Positions 44,466-52,739 of a DNA stretch of 64,000 bases are shown here, piece by piece. The position numbers and the translations under genes are program-made. The notes under the pieces were generated by a model that was not told where the DNA came from, ran no database searches, and saw only the letters and a program-made list of their open reading frames with translations. Source of the stretch: Bacteroidaceae bacterium (lineage in GTDB: Bacteria > Bacteroidota > Bacteroidia > Bacteroidales > Bacteroidaceae). The stretch is from positions 355,512 through 419,511 of the forward strand of contig JAFYQK010000025.1 in NCBI GenBank assembly GCA_017547165.1, written 5' to 3'. The first letter of the stretch is position 1. Each line of letters opens with the position of its first letter.

Positions 44466-45314
44466 CGATGAGGCTTGCCTGATGTCTTCCAGAATCTGTG
44501 CCTTCAGTTCCTCCAACGAGGCAAACTTCCTCTCCTCGCGTATGCGTTCAATGAATGAAAGATGCAGTTCCCGACCATACAGGTTGCCAGAATATCCAAA
44601 GATGTGCACCTCAACGGAAATGTTTGTGCCGTTGTTCAGCGTTGGTCTTCGGCCTATGTTCATTATTCCATGCCCCTGGTCTGTTTCCACAGCATATACT
44701 CCAGTTGCAGGGATTAGTTTGTTCGTCGCAATATTCAGGTTGGCAGTAGGGAATCCCAGCGTGCGTCCCACTTGGTGTCCGCTTCCCACCGTGCCTGTCA
44801 GTACATAGGGATGGCATAGCAGTCTTGTTGCATCAGTCACATTGCCTTCTGTCAGGAGTCGCCTTATCTCACTACTGCTGGCATAATGCTGTTCAAACTT
44901 TTTGGCAATAATCACCTTTATGCCGCATTCCTCACCCCAACGGATATAGTCCTTATGCTCACCGCCACCATGCCCGAATCTATGGTCATAACCCATCACC
45001 AGGGTGGAGACATGAAGTCTGTCGCGAAGTATCTCCTTCATGAATGCCGGTGCATCCATTTTTGCCATCTTGTGGTCGAAGGCAAGAACCTCCACATGGT
45101 CTATTCCGCTCTTTTTCAGCAGAGAAATCCTCTCCTCTGTTGTTGTCAGTAGGCATGGCACATAGTCCGTCTTAACGATAGTCTTGGGGTGACAGTCCAT
45201 GGTGATGACCATAGATTGCAGACCCTCTTTCCGTGCCTGTTCCAATACTTGCGATATAAGGAAGCGATGTCCGCAATGCACCCCATCAAAAAAACCTATC
45301 GTTGCTACAAACAT
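44436..45314 (-). CDS. ribF: Bifunctional riboflavin kinase/FAD synthetase
   Basis: 292 residues. FAD-synthetase nucleotidyltransferase domain first: FFDGVHCGHRFLI (HxGH-type motif) and a GGGEHKDYIRW segment; C-terminal flavokinase domain: GRTLGFPTANL, GIMNIGRRPT and HIFGYSGNLYG. The longer frame to 45380 is rejected because a TATCTTCG -7-like box lies within it, 4 bases before ATG 45314. Convergent overlap of 30 bp with the methyltransferase. Confidence 0.94.
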   Translation of the reverse strand: MFVATIGFFDGVHCGHRFLISQVLEQARKEGLQSMVITMDCHPKTIVKTDYVPCLLTTTEERISLLKKSGIDHVEVLAFDHKMAKMDAPAFMKEILRDRLHVSTLVMGYDHRFGHGGGEHKDYIRWGEECGIKVIIAKKFEQHYASSSEIRRLLTEGNVTDATRLLCHPYVLTGTVGSGHQVGRTLGFPTANLNIATNKLIPATGVYAVETDQGHGIMNIGRRPTLNNGTNISVEVHIFGYSGNLYGRELHLSFIERIREERKFASLEELKAQILEDIRQASSLFGTTHKDV

Positions 45315-45318
45315 GATG

Positions 45319-45326
45319 CGAAGATA
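45319..45326 (-). promoter_or_regulatory. Near-consensus -7 element (TATCTTCG) of ribF
   Basis: Reverse strand TATCTTCG with one mismatch to TAnnTTTG, 4 bases before the ATG. Confidence 0.35.
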
Positions 45327-45346
45327 CAAAAAAAAGTCGAATATCG

Positions 45347-45377
45347 TTTGCAGTATCAGAAAAATGTTATACCTTTG
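45347..45377 (+). promoter_or_regulatory. Promoter of the tRNA-Met gene
   Basis: TTTG at 45347-45350 and TACCTTTG at 45370-45377, spaced 19 bp; start near 45384 and the tRNA at 45406. Confidence 0.7.
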
Positions 45378-45405
45378 CACTCGCTAAGGAAAAATCCCGA
45401 TGCTC

Positions 45406-45479
45406 GGACTTGTAGCTCAGTTGGTTAGAGCAACAGACTCATAATCTGGAGGTCCCTGGTTCAAGCCCAGGCTGGTCCA
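45406..45479 (+). tRNA. tRNA-Met (CAU), elongator type
   Basis: GGACTTG acceptor, D arm GCTC/GAGC, anticodon loop CTCATAA (anticodon CAT), T arm CCTGG TTCAAGC CCAGG, acceptor 3' CTGGTCC, discriminator A. The stem has a T6:T67 mismatch. Anticodon stem ACAGA/TCTGG lacks the three G:C pairs of initiator tRNA, so this is elongator Met or possibly Ile2 (CAU). CCA is not encoded. A 34-bp terminator follows, then the accessory island. Confidence 0.95.
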
Positions 45480-45490
45480 CCTTAAAAATC

Positions 45491-45524
45491 AAGCAGTTAC
45501 GAAAAATCGTAGCTGCTTTTTTCT
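45491..45524. terminator. tRNA terminator
   Basis: AAGCAGTTACGA (45491-45502) pairs with TCGTAGCTGCTT (45507-45518) with one G.T pair, then TTTTTT. Also placed to stop transcripts from the PIN gene side. Confidence 0.7.
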
Positions 45525-45585
45525 TTATCTGCGTAAACAAACTGTTTGAGTTTGTGGACTTTCTATCAAACACTATTATAGAAAC

Positions 45586-46320
45586 TCAATGATTGGATTT
45601 AGACTTATTGGTATCGCTCATGTTTATTGTTTCTATAAAATCTTTATAAGCGATTGCTTTCGTGTTGTATCCATACATTTTATAAACACAATTAGCTTTA
45701 TTTCTTGTATTTCTATCATTGGTTACAAAATAATCACATGTTGAAGCGAAATATGCATGGTTAGCATCATACAAACGATTCATTGTTGACCCTTTGTTTA
45801 TTTTATCCTGCCAAAACCCTAATGCATTTAGGATGTTAAAGCATGATAGAAAAACCTCTTGTTTACAATTGCATGTCTGCTCCACGAAAAAACATATGAG
45901 GTTACCATGTTTTTCTGCAATTTGTTCTGGTGTATAGTTGTTAATTTCTATTTTCTTTATGCCTAATTTCTCCATTAAAAACTTAGGATTGGAATCCACT
46001 TTCCAATGTACGCTAGCGTCATGTAATTTTTGTGATAGTAAATTGCTAATAGGATTTTCGATAATGCTATAAATATTTGTTGGATTAGCTTTATATAAGG
46101 TTGGTACATTATTATCACTGTTGAAAACACATCGTCCATCAGTTAAATTTTCTATAGTTGTGAATCGTATATTCTTAAGGTTGTCAAGGTTGTTTTTCGC
46201 TTCTTTTAATTCCTCCAAATGCACATAAGAATACACGTATTTAATAGATTTATTAAAAGGAAGAACTTTTAACCGCTTTTCATAATCAATGATGATATTA
46301 TTATCAGGATAAACAAGCAT
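45586..46320 (-). CDS. PIN-like nuclease, probable toxin or defence effector
   Basis: 244 residues. The N-terminus VYPDNNIIIDYEKR has the first acidic residue of PIN proteins, VHLEEL the second Glu, and YDANHAYFASTCDYFVTND the D-x-D pair at the C-terminal side; together a PIN metal site. Most PIN proteins are about 130 residues, so this has a large insert or extra domain in the middle with a Cys pair (CNCKQ). AT-rich and codon use unlike flanking genes. It follows the XRE gene by 74 bp on the same strand. Confidence 0.65.
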   Translation of the reverse strand: MLVYPDNNIIIDYEKRLKVLPFNKSIKYVYSYVHLEELKEAKNNLDNLKNIRFTTIENLTDGRCVFNSDNNVPTLYKANPTNIYSIIENPISNLLSQKLHDASVHWKVDSNPKFLMEKLGIKKIEINNYTPEQIAEKHGNLICFFVEQTCNCKQEVFLSCFNILNALGFWQDKINKGSTMNRLYDANHAYFASTCDYFVTNDRNTRNKANCVYKMYGYNTKAIAYKDFIETINMSDTNKSKSNH

Positions 46321-46394
46321 GTTATTAGAGAATGCAACTATAGTTAAACATTTGAGACCTAGCTAATAGATAAAAAGAAGATGTGTGTATGTGT

Positions 46395-46688
46395 CTACGA
46401 TTTCTTTGTTTTGATTTCTTCTTTAGCAATATTGATGGCAGCTAAATCAATGGTATCTTCGTTTTTAACAGTGTCAAGAACTTTGTCTGCTAACCATATA
46501 GTTAACATGTCATTGACATCCTGATGAAAATATTCGGCCATCTTTATAACCTGTTCTCTTTTTGCTTTACGATCGCCGCGTTCAATTTTACTGAACATTG
46601 GAGTGTCTATTTCTAATAATGCAGCTAATTGGCGTTGTAATACGCCTTGTTCGTCGCGGAGTTCTTTTATTTTTCTTCCAAATATCAT
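46395..46688 (-). CDS. XRE-family HTH regulator
   Basis: 97 residues. Classic HTH_XRE: FGRKIKELRDEQGVLQRQLAALLEIDTPMFSKIERGDRKAK, then a helical C-terminus. The TTG at 46694 also opens the frame, but the ATG at 46688 gives the usual IFGRKIKELR start. Operator-like repeats lie 25-80 bp upstream and the PIN-like gene lies downstream. A repressor of its own unit is likely. Confidence 0.85.
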   Translation of the reverse strand: MIFGRKIKELRDEQGVLQRQLAALLEIDTPMFSKIERGDRKAKREQVIKMAEYFHQDVNDMLTIWLADKVLDTVKNEDTIDLAAINIAKEEIKTKKS

Positions 46689-46713
46689 TGTCAATCATTT
46701 TAGATTCGTATTA

Positions 46714-46768
46714 TTCGCTCGTAAATTCGCTCGTAAATCGCTCGTAATTTTTATGATTTTACGAGCGA
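46714..46768. promoter_or_regulatory. Operator-like repeat cluster upstream of the XRE gene
   Basis: TTCGCTCGTAAA occurs twice in tandem (46714-46725, 46726-46737), followed by TCGCTCGTAA (46738-46747), and then the inverted TTACGAGCGA (46759-46768). Arms 46738-46747 and 46759-46768 form a palindrome with an 11-bp spacer. The last arm lies within the stop region of the 219-residue gene. Likely binding sites for the XRE protein just downstream. Confidence 0.6.
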
Positions 46769-47410
46769 CCAAATGGATTTATTCCCTTGTGTATTATTCT
46801 CTATTTTTTGTTCAGCTCTAAGTTTACGTAAAATGTTATCTACTTTATTTTCTTTCTGCTTATCCGAAAGTTTGTCCGACAACACATTCCATAGTAGATT
46901 TACTATTTCACGCTTAGTAAGTGTACCATGATCTTTGAGAGAATCCAATAAAAATGCTTCACACTTTTTTTCGTCAAGTCCTTTATGTTTTGAATACTCG
47001 ACCTTTTGATCTACCGCATGGACCCAGCCCATTAGCCCGTCAATGCCATCTCCCTTTCCTTCAAAAGACTGTATCACCCGTACCATAAAATCAGGATTCC
47101 ATCCTGCTATGCCGGCAACAAGATGGAACGACCATGCCCATCTCCACACATAATCCGTTTCTGCAAAGACAATTCCACCATCTTTTTTTACTGCAATAAA
47201 AGCCAACGACACAGCAAAATAATAGCCAGCACCATCATGCCCCAAACCTAATGGTTTGATGATCCCCTCATGCTTGGCCCAGTATGATGGTGACTCGCTG
47301 AACTCAAATTCACCAACATCTGCTTTTTCATTCAAGAAACAAACGACCTTGGTAAGCTCCTCTTGAGAATTCGGTATTATATTACGTCCGTTGAACATTA
47401 CTTCTTTCAT
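46751..47410 (-). CDS. Unknown island protein with winged-helix-like C-terminus
   Basis: 219 residues, no membrane segment or signal. The middle (IVFAETDYVWRWAWSFHLV...) shows no familiar motif. The last 70 residues (KREIVNLLWNVLSDKLSDKQ... EQKIENN) resemble the winged helix at the C-terminus of AAA_4/RecG-like regulators. It starts in the stop of the 708-residue membrane protein (ATGA), so it is translated with it. Function unknown; I suggest a nucleic-acid-binding partner of the membrane component. Confidence 0.55.
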   Translation of the reverse strand: MKEVMFNGRNIIPNSQEELTKVVCFLNEKADVGEFEFSESPSYWAKHEGIIKPLGLGHDGAGYYFAVSLAFIAVKKDGGIVFAETDYVWRWAWSFHLVAGIAGWNPDFMVRVIQSFEGKGDGIDGLMGWVHAVDQKVEYSKHKGLDEKKCEAFLLDSLKDHGTLTKREIVNLLWNVLSDKLSDKQKENKVDNILRKLRAEQKIENNTQGNKSIWSLVKS

Positions 47411-49533
47411 TTAGCAACGTCCTCTTCCTCAATGATATTCGTTACTTTATCCAACTCATATTTATTCCCACTATAATCACACATCACTTTCAGCAGACAT
47501 GTATTTCCATAATCCTTTGGAGCATATACTTTTATTGTTTGTACAAGTTGAACATCATAAGGCGGTTTAATATTACCAATATTACTATATAGATGGTTAT
47601 TCGCATCAATCTCTGTATAGCTACCTCCTGTAAAAGCAGTCTCAACAATCTCAATAAAAGGAACTTCAGATCCTCTCAATATCCATATGCTATTGGTAAA
47701 ACCTGCCATCCCAAGGCTCAGAATCTTATGCCCATTATACATACGATTATCACCATCAACTGTTATCTTGTCCCTGAATTCATATAGTTCCAGTGCGTTT
47801 CCTATCTCAACAATAACATAGTCCTCCGGCAATTCTAGCTTATCAATCGCCTCTAGCAGGTCTTTCTGGTTTATACTGTAGCTAATAGAATACGGCATCA
47901 TCGAAAAATCAGCTCGAAGGTATTCATTGAGCATCCTGAAATTCAGCTCATGTACCAAACTGCCCCCAAAGTTACCGAGTTCCTTCTTAGAACCTTTTGT
48001 GATAAATGGCTTTTCAATTCTGTTTGTTACTCTGATGGGCGTAGATGTGGTATTAAACTGTGTCTCATCCAGTACCTCATCGTCCACCTTCATCGGTATT
48101 GGACAATACCTGTTAGCATTATGCACAATCATTTCGTCCCTTATCACCTTCGCTTTATGTTCATCAACCTCGTCGTGCTCGTCTATCTCAATTATCTTCT
48201 GCTTTAGAACACCTATATACTCATCAAGTTTACTCTTGACAACATTAACATCAGGCACATTACTAAGTCCGAACTCAGTTACCAGTCCATTATTATACCA
48301 GCGCTCAACGTTTTTCTTCATCCACTCTACTCTGTTGATCATTCTTTCGTTATTTTCAACAAACTCTTCATCCGCTGCTGGCAAAATAAAAGGGTCGGCA
48401 TAATTAATATTATAATCGTTATAGGTCCATAGCCTGATAATAAGGAGTGCCAAATACTGATATGTATAGCCCGCAATAGCATCATCAATCTTAGCTCCTT
48501 CTTCTAATCCCAAATACTGATATTTCTTGTATAATCCGAAAGGCTTTTCATTTAATTCATCGACGAGCCATACCATATCAAAAATCCTTCCTAGTGTGCC
48601 GGGGATTAGTTCAAACTTTCCTGGCTGTGACTGACTGAAACGCATGATATGCGTCAACCAATCATATCGTTTGAAGTAGATAAGCAAACCGCCTATCATC
48701 ACATGATATCGGTAAAACTCTTTGAGATTGTTGTCGCTCAATGGAGTTCTTCCGTTTAATTTGTAAAATCTGTAGTATTGGTCTGCATAAGTCCAGTAAT
48801 CTCTGAACCAACCTGTATTACCAGCCTTGGCCACCCTATTCACCATTTCCCATATCCTTAGTAAGGTATCCTGCGACAACCCTCCTTCCGAACTATGGTT
48901 ATAAACAGTAGCCAATATACCAATATAGTTGTATCTATCATCGAATAAAGTCGGATCTCCAACACGTTTTGCAACTTTCGACAAGATATCATATAATTCT
49001 GGTGAGTATTCCACAGGCTTATCTTTGGGGGCTTTTTGTTGCTCTTCATAAAATAGAGATGCTATTTCTGAAAGACTATTCACATGCAACATGAAATCAT
49101 CCGTCTTAGCTGCAAACTTTGCCAAATCAAGCAGAGCATCAGCATCCCTCTTCTTCGCATTTTTCTTTAGCATCCTGAGCAAATCCTTAGGCGAATAATA
49201 GTCAATGATTTGTTGTACAAGAAGAACCACGTCTATCATCAATAAGAGTATAAGGAAAACGGCAGCAGACACAACTCCATATTTCCACCATTCGTTATCA
49301 ACGCATTCTAGCACATAAGCTAATATACCAACACAAGCAATGCAGACAATGATAAGAACATTAAATGCCTTAAACTGCCAACGTTTTCGTAAATCAGTAG
49401 ATAAGACAGACGAAGTGTATTTCTGGTCAATCCTCTCAATGGCTTGCAATATGAGCGGATATGCCATACCAAACACTGCAGCAAATACAGTAATGGTCAG
49501 CGTATATGTATGATATAGGAAATCGAATTTCAT
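47407..49533 (-). CDS. Large membrane protein of unknown function, island core
   Basis: 708 residues from ATG 49533 (a TTG further upstream is not used). Three membrane helices within residues 1-110 (TITVFAAVFGMAYPLIL, FNVLIIVCIACVGILAYVL, FLILLLMIDVVLLV), then about 590 soluble residues with no motif I recognise. Overlaps the upstream HTH-membrane gene by 4 bp and the downstream 219-residue gene by 4 bp, so the three form one translationally coupled unit. Low GC and plain codon use set the unit apart from neighbours. Confidence 0.6.
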   Translation of the reverse strand: MKFDFLYHTYTLTITVFAAVFGMAYPLILQAIERIDQKYTSSVLSTDLRKRWQFKAFNVLIIVCIACVGILAYVLECVDNEWWKYGVVSAAVFLILLLMIDVVLLVQQIIDYYSPKDLLRMLKKNAKKRDADALLDLAKFAAKTDDFMLHVNSLSEIASLFYEEQQKAPKDKPVEYSPELYDILSKVAKRVGDPTLFDDRYNYIGILATVYNHSSEGGLSQDTLLRIWEMVNRVAKAGNTGWFRDYWTYADQYYRFYKLNGRTPLSDNNLKEFYRYHVMIGGLLIYFKRYDWLTHIMRFSQSQPGKFELIPGTLGRIFDMVWLVDELNEKPFGLYKKYQYLGLEEGAKIDDAIAGYTYQYLALLIIRLWTYNDYNINYADPFILPAADEEFVENNERMINRVEWMKKNVERWYNNGLVTEFGLSNVPDVNVVKSKLDEYIGVLKQKIIEIDEHDEVDEHKAKVIRDEMIVHNANRYCPIPMKVDDEVLDETQFNTTSTPIRVTNRIEKPFITKGSKKELGNFGGSLVHELNFRMLNEYLRADFSMMPYSISYSINQKDLLEAIDKLELPEDYVIVEIGNALELYEFRDKITVDGDNRMYNGHKILSLGMAGFTNSIWILRGSEVPFIEIVETAFTGGSYTEIDANNHLYSNIGNIKPPYDVQLVQTIKVYAPKDYGNTCLLKVMCDYSGNKYELDKVTNIIEEEDVAK

Positions 49534-50180
49534 TTGATTGTATTTTTGGGGCAACGACAACAACACGTGTCTATTGGCATCGTTGCCTTTGATTCATCAT
49601 TTATTTTCTCTTTTTTCTCCTCTGTCTTTACAACCTTTTGGTTCTTATTCGTTGTATTCCCTGTTCTATAGCTGAATCTTCGATTGTCGTTATTGATTGT
49701 TATATTGGGGGTTATGTTCATCTTAAGTTCATTGTCAATTTTTTCCAAAGTCACGCCCAATTTTCCTATTTCCCCTTTCAATTCGTTATTGATAGTTATC
49801 AGCGCATCCATCTTGACTTCAGTAGGATTCAGGTTCTCATTAATCTCTGATTCTACTACCATCTTATTACATTTTATGAAGGTTGTAAGGCATATAAGTA
49901 AGGGTAAGCATCCTGCCAATAACCAGCCATACGCTTTGAGATTTTGGAAAGCGATGACACATGCTGTTTTAACCTTGGCAAAGATAGATGTCTTTTCTTC
50001 AGGCCTCTCTACATAGCTAATGAAGATGTTATTTACATCATCCTTATTTACCCAGTCTTGCAATAGAACTGGTGGCAGCCCATATTTCATTGCTACTTCT
50101 TCAAGAGACAGGGCGCCTTTCTTATATTCTTCAACGACCTTTTTCTTGAACTCTTCTGTATACTTGGTTTTAGAAGCCAT
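49530..50180 (-). CDS. Transposase-type HTH fused to a membrane segment and coiled coil
   Basis: 216 residues. Residues 1-45 (YTEEFKKKVVEEYKKGALS... YGLPPVLLQDWV) match the helix-turn-helix of IS3-family OrfA. Instead of a leucine zipper, a membrane helix (about residues 83-103, WLLAGCLPLLICLTTFI) and a Glu/Lys/Asn-rich coiled-coil stretch follow, ending with a CCCRC cluster. No transposase catalytic gene is near. Overlaps the 708-residue protein by 4 bp. The HTH would be cytosolic, the rest possibly extracytosolic. Confidence 0.65.
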   Translation of the reverse strand: MASKTKYTEEFKKKVVEEYKKGALSLEEVAMKYGLPPVLLQDWVNKDDVNNIFISYVERPEEKTSIFAKVKTACVIAFQNLKAYGWLLAGCLPLLICLTTFIKCNKMVVESEINENLNPTEVKMDALITINNELKGEIGKLGVTLEKIDNELKMNITPNITINNDNRRFSYRTGNTTNKNQKVVKTEEKKEKINDESKATMPIDTCCCRCPKNTIK

Positions 50181-50198
50181 ATCTTATTTTCCATAAAA

Positions 50199-50285
50199 GT
50201 CTGTAGATCCGTTAATCTGTAATTCCGCAACTCCCATGAAGTGTGTTCCGTACTTCCGTCTATCCGAGATTCTTAATTCCGTTCT
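50199..50285. repeat. TTCCG/ATCCG-rich degenerate repeat
   Basis: The segment contains GATCCGTTAATCTG, AATTCCGCAA, GTTCCGTA, TTCCGTC, ATCCGAGATTCTTAATTCCG spaced 10-20 bp apart. Two imperfect units (TCTGTAGATCCG... AATTCCG and TCTATCCGAG... AATTCCG) are visible. Such text-like repeats are common between genes in Bacteroidales; here it sits between the DUF4143 ATPase and the island unit. Confidence 0.4.
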
Positions 50286-50296
50286 TACCTTCAAAC

Positions 50297-51550
50297 TCAC
50301 ACCTCCATCAGCCATTTCCACACTGGCACCACGGGAATTCCCTCTTCCGTGCCCTCTTCATCGTAAGTAATCAGCAGGCACCTCCAGTCCTCGTGTGCCT
50401 TGGCATACTTAGCCAATGGCGGAACCTCCCTGTTGTAAGTGGTCTCATCCTTGATGCTGTAGGATACCTGAATGGCCAGCTTCTCGTCAGGCACAAGGAA
50501 GTCTATTTCCTTCTCCGCGTTCAGAAAATACACATTCTTCTTGCCAAACTGCCTGCACAGCTCCACCGCCACCATGTTCTCCAGCAACGAAGTCTCCGAA
50601 TTCATCAAGAACAGGTTCAGCAACCCGTTGTCAATAAAGTAGTATTTCTTCTGCATTTCCTTCTCCGTCAGTTTCCCAACCTCATTCTCCATGGGCAGTA
50701 TCAGCCAACTGTCAGAGGCGTAATCCGCATAGTCTATCGTAGTAGGCACACTGATGGGTGATCCCGTTGCCACTATCACGTTCTTCAGTCTGTTATACGA
50801 CAGTGGTTGCTTCACGCTCTCTGCCATCTTCTTGATTAGTATGTTCAGCACCCTGTCATTCTTAATGTTATTTCGGGCGCAGATGTCGCCCAGATAAATC
50901 TTCTGATACAGGCTCGACAGCATAGCCCTTTTATTCTTAAACGACAATATCTCTGGCAGACCACCATAATAGAAGTACTCGTTCAGATGTCGCTTCACTT
51001 CGCTTCTCTGAATCGTGTCATACTCCCAATGCTCCCTAAGCTCCACCTGTTGCGCTGCCAGATATTCCTTGAATGAATATGGGTATGCATCATAGATAAA
51101 GAACCGTCCGCCCAACGTAGTTGCCACCTCCTTGCTCAGCATCTTCGCATTGCTGCCAGTCACATAGACCCTATATTTCGCATCAGTCAACCTTCGCACG
51201 AACTTATCCCAATGCGGAATGTTCTGCACCTCGTCCAGAAACACCACTGGCTTTTTACCATACAGTTCTAGATGGGCCTCCAGCAGACTGTTGAAGTCTT
51301 CCGTCTGGAATTCCGCCAGACGCTCATCCTCAAAGTCCACAAACAGAATCTCGTCCCATCCCTTTCCTGCAGCCTGCAACTGACGCACACGCTGATACAG
51401 CAGGTACGACTTACCCGAATGTCTCACGCCAACTATCACATAGTTGCCGTTCTCTTCGAATTCTATGGGACGGTTCACAATCACCGCCTCATCTACCTCG
51501 CGTTGCTTATTAATCAGGCACCGTTTAATGACATCCTTACTGATACTCAT
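50297..51550 (-). CDS. AAA ATPase of the DUF4143 family
   Basis: 417 residues. Walker A GVRHSGKS near residue 40, Walker B VVFLDEVQN, and the sensor TGSNAKML; the C-terminal half (DFLVPDEKLAIQVSY, EKEIDFL) carries a DUF4143-type domain that resembles a degenerate nuclease fold (D..E..Q). These ATPases are very common in Bacteroides and Prevotella mobile regions; function unknown. TAACTTTG promoter 48 bp upstream. Confidence 0.85.
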   Translation of the reverse strand: MSISKDVIKRCLINKQREVDEAVIVNRPIEFEENGNYVIVGVRHSGKSYLLYQRVRQLQAAGKGWDEILFVDFEDERLAEFQTEDFNSLLEAHLELYGKKPVVFLDEVQNIPHWDKFVRRLTDAKYRVYVTGSNAKMLSKEVATTLGGRFFIYDAYPYSFKEYLAAQQVELREHWEYDTIQRSEVKRHLNEYFYYGGLPEILSFKNKRAMLSSLYQKIYLGDICARNNIKNDRVLNILIKKMAESVKQPLSYNRLKNVIVATGSPISVPTTIDYADYASDSWLILPMENEVGKLTEKEMQKKYYFIDNGLLNLFLMNSETSLLENMVAVELCRQFGKKNVYFLNAEKEIDFLVPDEKLAIQVSYSIKDETTYNREVPPLAKYAKAHEDWRCLLITYDEEGTEEGIPVVPVWKWLMEV

Positions 51551-51598
51551 ATAAATTATATTTAATAATAATTGAGTGACGTTATAAAGTTTGGTTTA

Positions 51599-51606
51599 CA
51601 AAGTTA
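51599..51606 (-). promoter_or_regulatory. -7 element (TAACTTTG) of the DUF4143 ATPase
   Basis: Reverse strand TAACTTTG, 48 bp before the ATG at 51550. Confidence 0.5.
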
Positions 51607-51644
51607 GGAATTTTCTATAAAACAAGATTAACAAACTCTGATTT

Positions 51645-52148
51645 TTGCAATATTTTCACACTGTTTTTATCACAATCCATGAGTTTTTGCCATTCTTGGT
51701 CAGGGTTTACCTATTGTATTGTGTCAAAAGCCATTATAGCATAGCCAAACTTACACACTCCATTCCTTACCTTACAGATGGAGCGGCAGAATTGCTTGAT
51801 ATGATCGGCAAGAACTTCTTGGATTCATTGGAAAGCAAGGGCTTAAATCCCAACAGGATTATTGTTACCTCTGTTTTGAGGACGCAAGAGGATATAAAGA
51901 AACTACAGAGATCTGGCAATCCTAATGCGGTCAGCAACTCAGCCCATTGCTATGCAACAACATTTGACATTACTTATGCTCGCTTTGACAAGATCAAGTA
52001 CAGGAACTTCCTTAGGTATGAATCGGTAGAAAAGGCAATATTGAAGAACGTTTTGGGCGAGGTGCTTCGGGATTTGAGAAAGCAGAATAAATGCTATGTC
52101 AAGTATGAAGTGAAACAGAGATGTTTCCATATAACGACAAGGATGTGA
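51645..52148 (+). pseudogene. Truncated DUF5715-family (M15-like) gene
   Basis: The C-terminal ~120 residues (LTHSIPYLTDGAAELL, VTSVLRTQEDIKKL, NSAHCYATTFDITY, CYVKYEVKQRCFHIT) match DUF5715, an M15-like peptidoglycan peptidase family in Bacteroidales. Its first ~45 residues are AT-rich, lack a signal peptide and show no family match, so the 5' end is lost. The conserved H and D (AHCYATTFDI) survive. Likely non-functional remnant. Confidence 0.6.
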
Positions 52149-52710
52149 TTCCGCCACATTTATTTCGGTGTTTTTGGGCTTTTAAGGTTAGATTGTGTAC
52201 GTTCCTATTCGCTTATGTCTGCGACACATCTGCCTTTAAAAATGATGTTAGGGAGAGTTTAGCCAGAACTGCACTATGCAAATGTTATAGGAGCGATATG
52301 CATAAGCAAAAAGAGTTCCGTCTATTTAATAGACTCAATATTGTGCCGCATTGTACCAAACATTGCGGAGCATTGTACTAAACGTTAAGTACAATTGTAC
52401 TCAATATTGAGGACAAATTTATGAACACGTTTTTCATCGGTTTGTTTCCTTGTCTTAAGGCTTTTAGTAAGCGTACCTGGGGCTTTTAGGACAAAGTGGG
52501 TGTTTTATACAAATCACTCATTAGAGCATAAGATATTACGGATTCTAAGTTTAAATATCACATCTTTTTGCTAACTTTGCGTCATCGTTCTGCTACTACA
52601 GCGGTGGTACGGAATGACTTTATCGAAAAGGTGTTATTGAAATTATCTTCATTAGTGAAATTCTCGCAAAATTTGACTTGACACGAAGATGATAGCAGTA
52701 GCACCACATC
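52149..52710. other. Intergenic region with palindrome cluster
   Basis: About 560 bp. Holds the palindromic cluster at 52334-52410, and an isolated TAACTTTG promoter box at 52572-52579 with no convincing open frame after it. Short frames here match nothing. Confidence 0.5.
52334..52410. repeat. Nested palindromes with ATTGTAC core
   Basis: CTCAATATTG occurs at 52334-52343 and 52400-52409. Between them: ATTGTACT (52372-52379) inverted to AGTACAAT (52388-52395); the perfect palindrome AGTACAATTGTACT (52388-52401); and CCGCATTGT/ACATTGCGG around 52347-52367 with one mismatch. At least three ATTGTAC half-sites within 80 bp. Confidence 0.6.
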
Positions 52711-52739
52711 ATGGTTTGTACAGCCTTTTGGGCTAATTA

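Noticed and set aside
45537-45555. Short ACAAACT/AGTTTGT hairpin near the PIN gene stop
   Set aside because: Only 7 bp with a 5-base loop and no T tract; too weak to call a terminator.
49530-50180. Insertion sequence call for the HTH gene
   Set aside because: Only an OrfA-type HTH is present; no OrfB/DDE gene, no terminal inverted repeats and a membrane segment in place of the leucine zipper.
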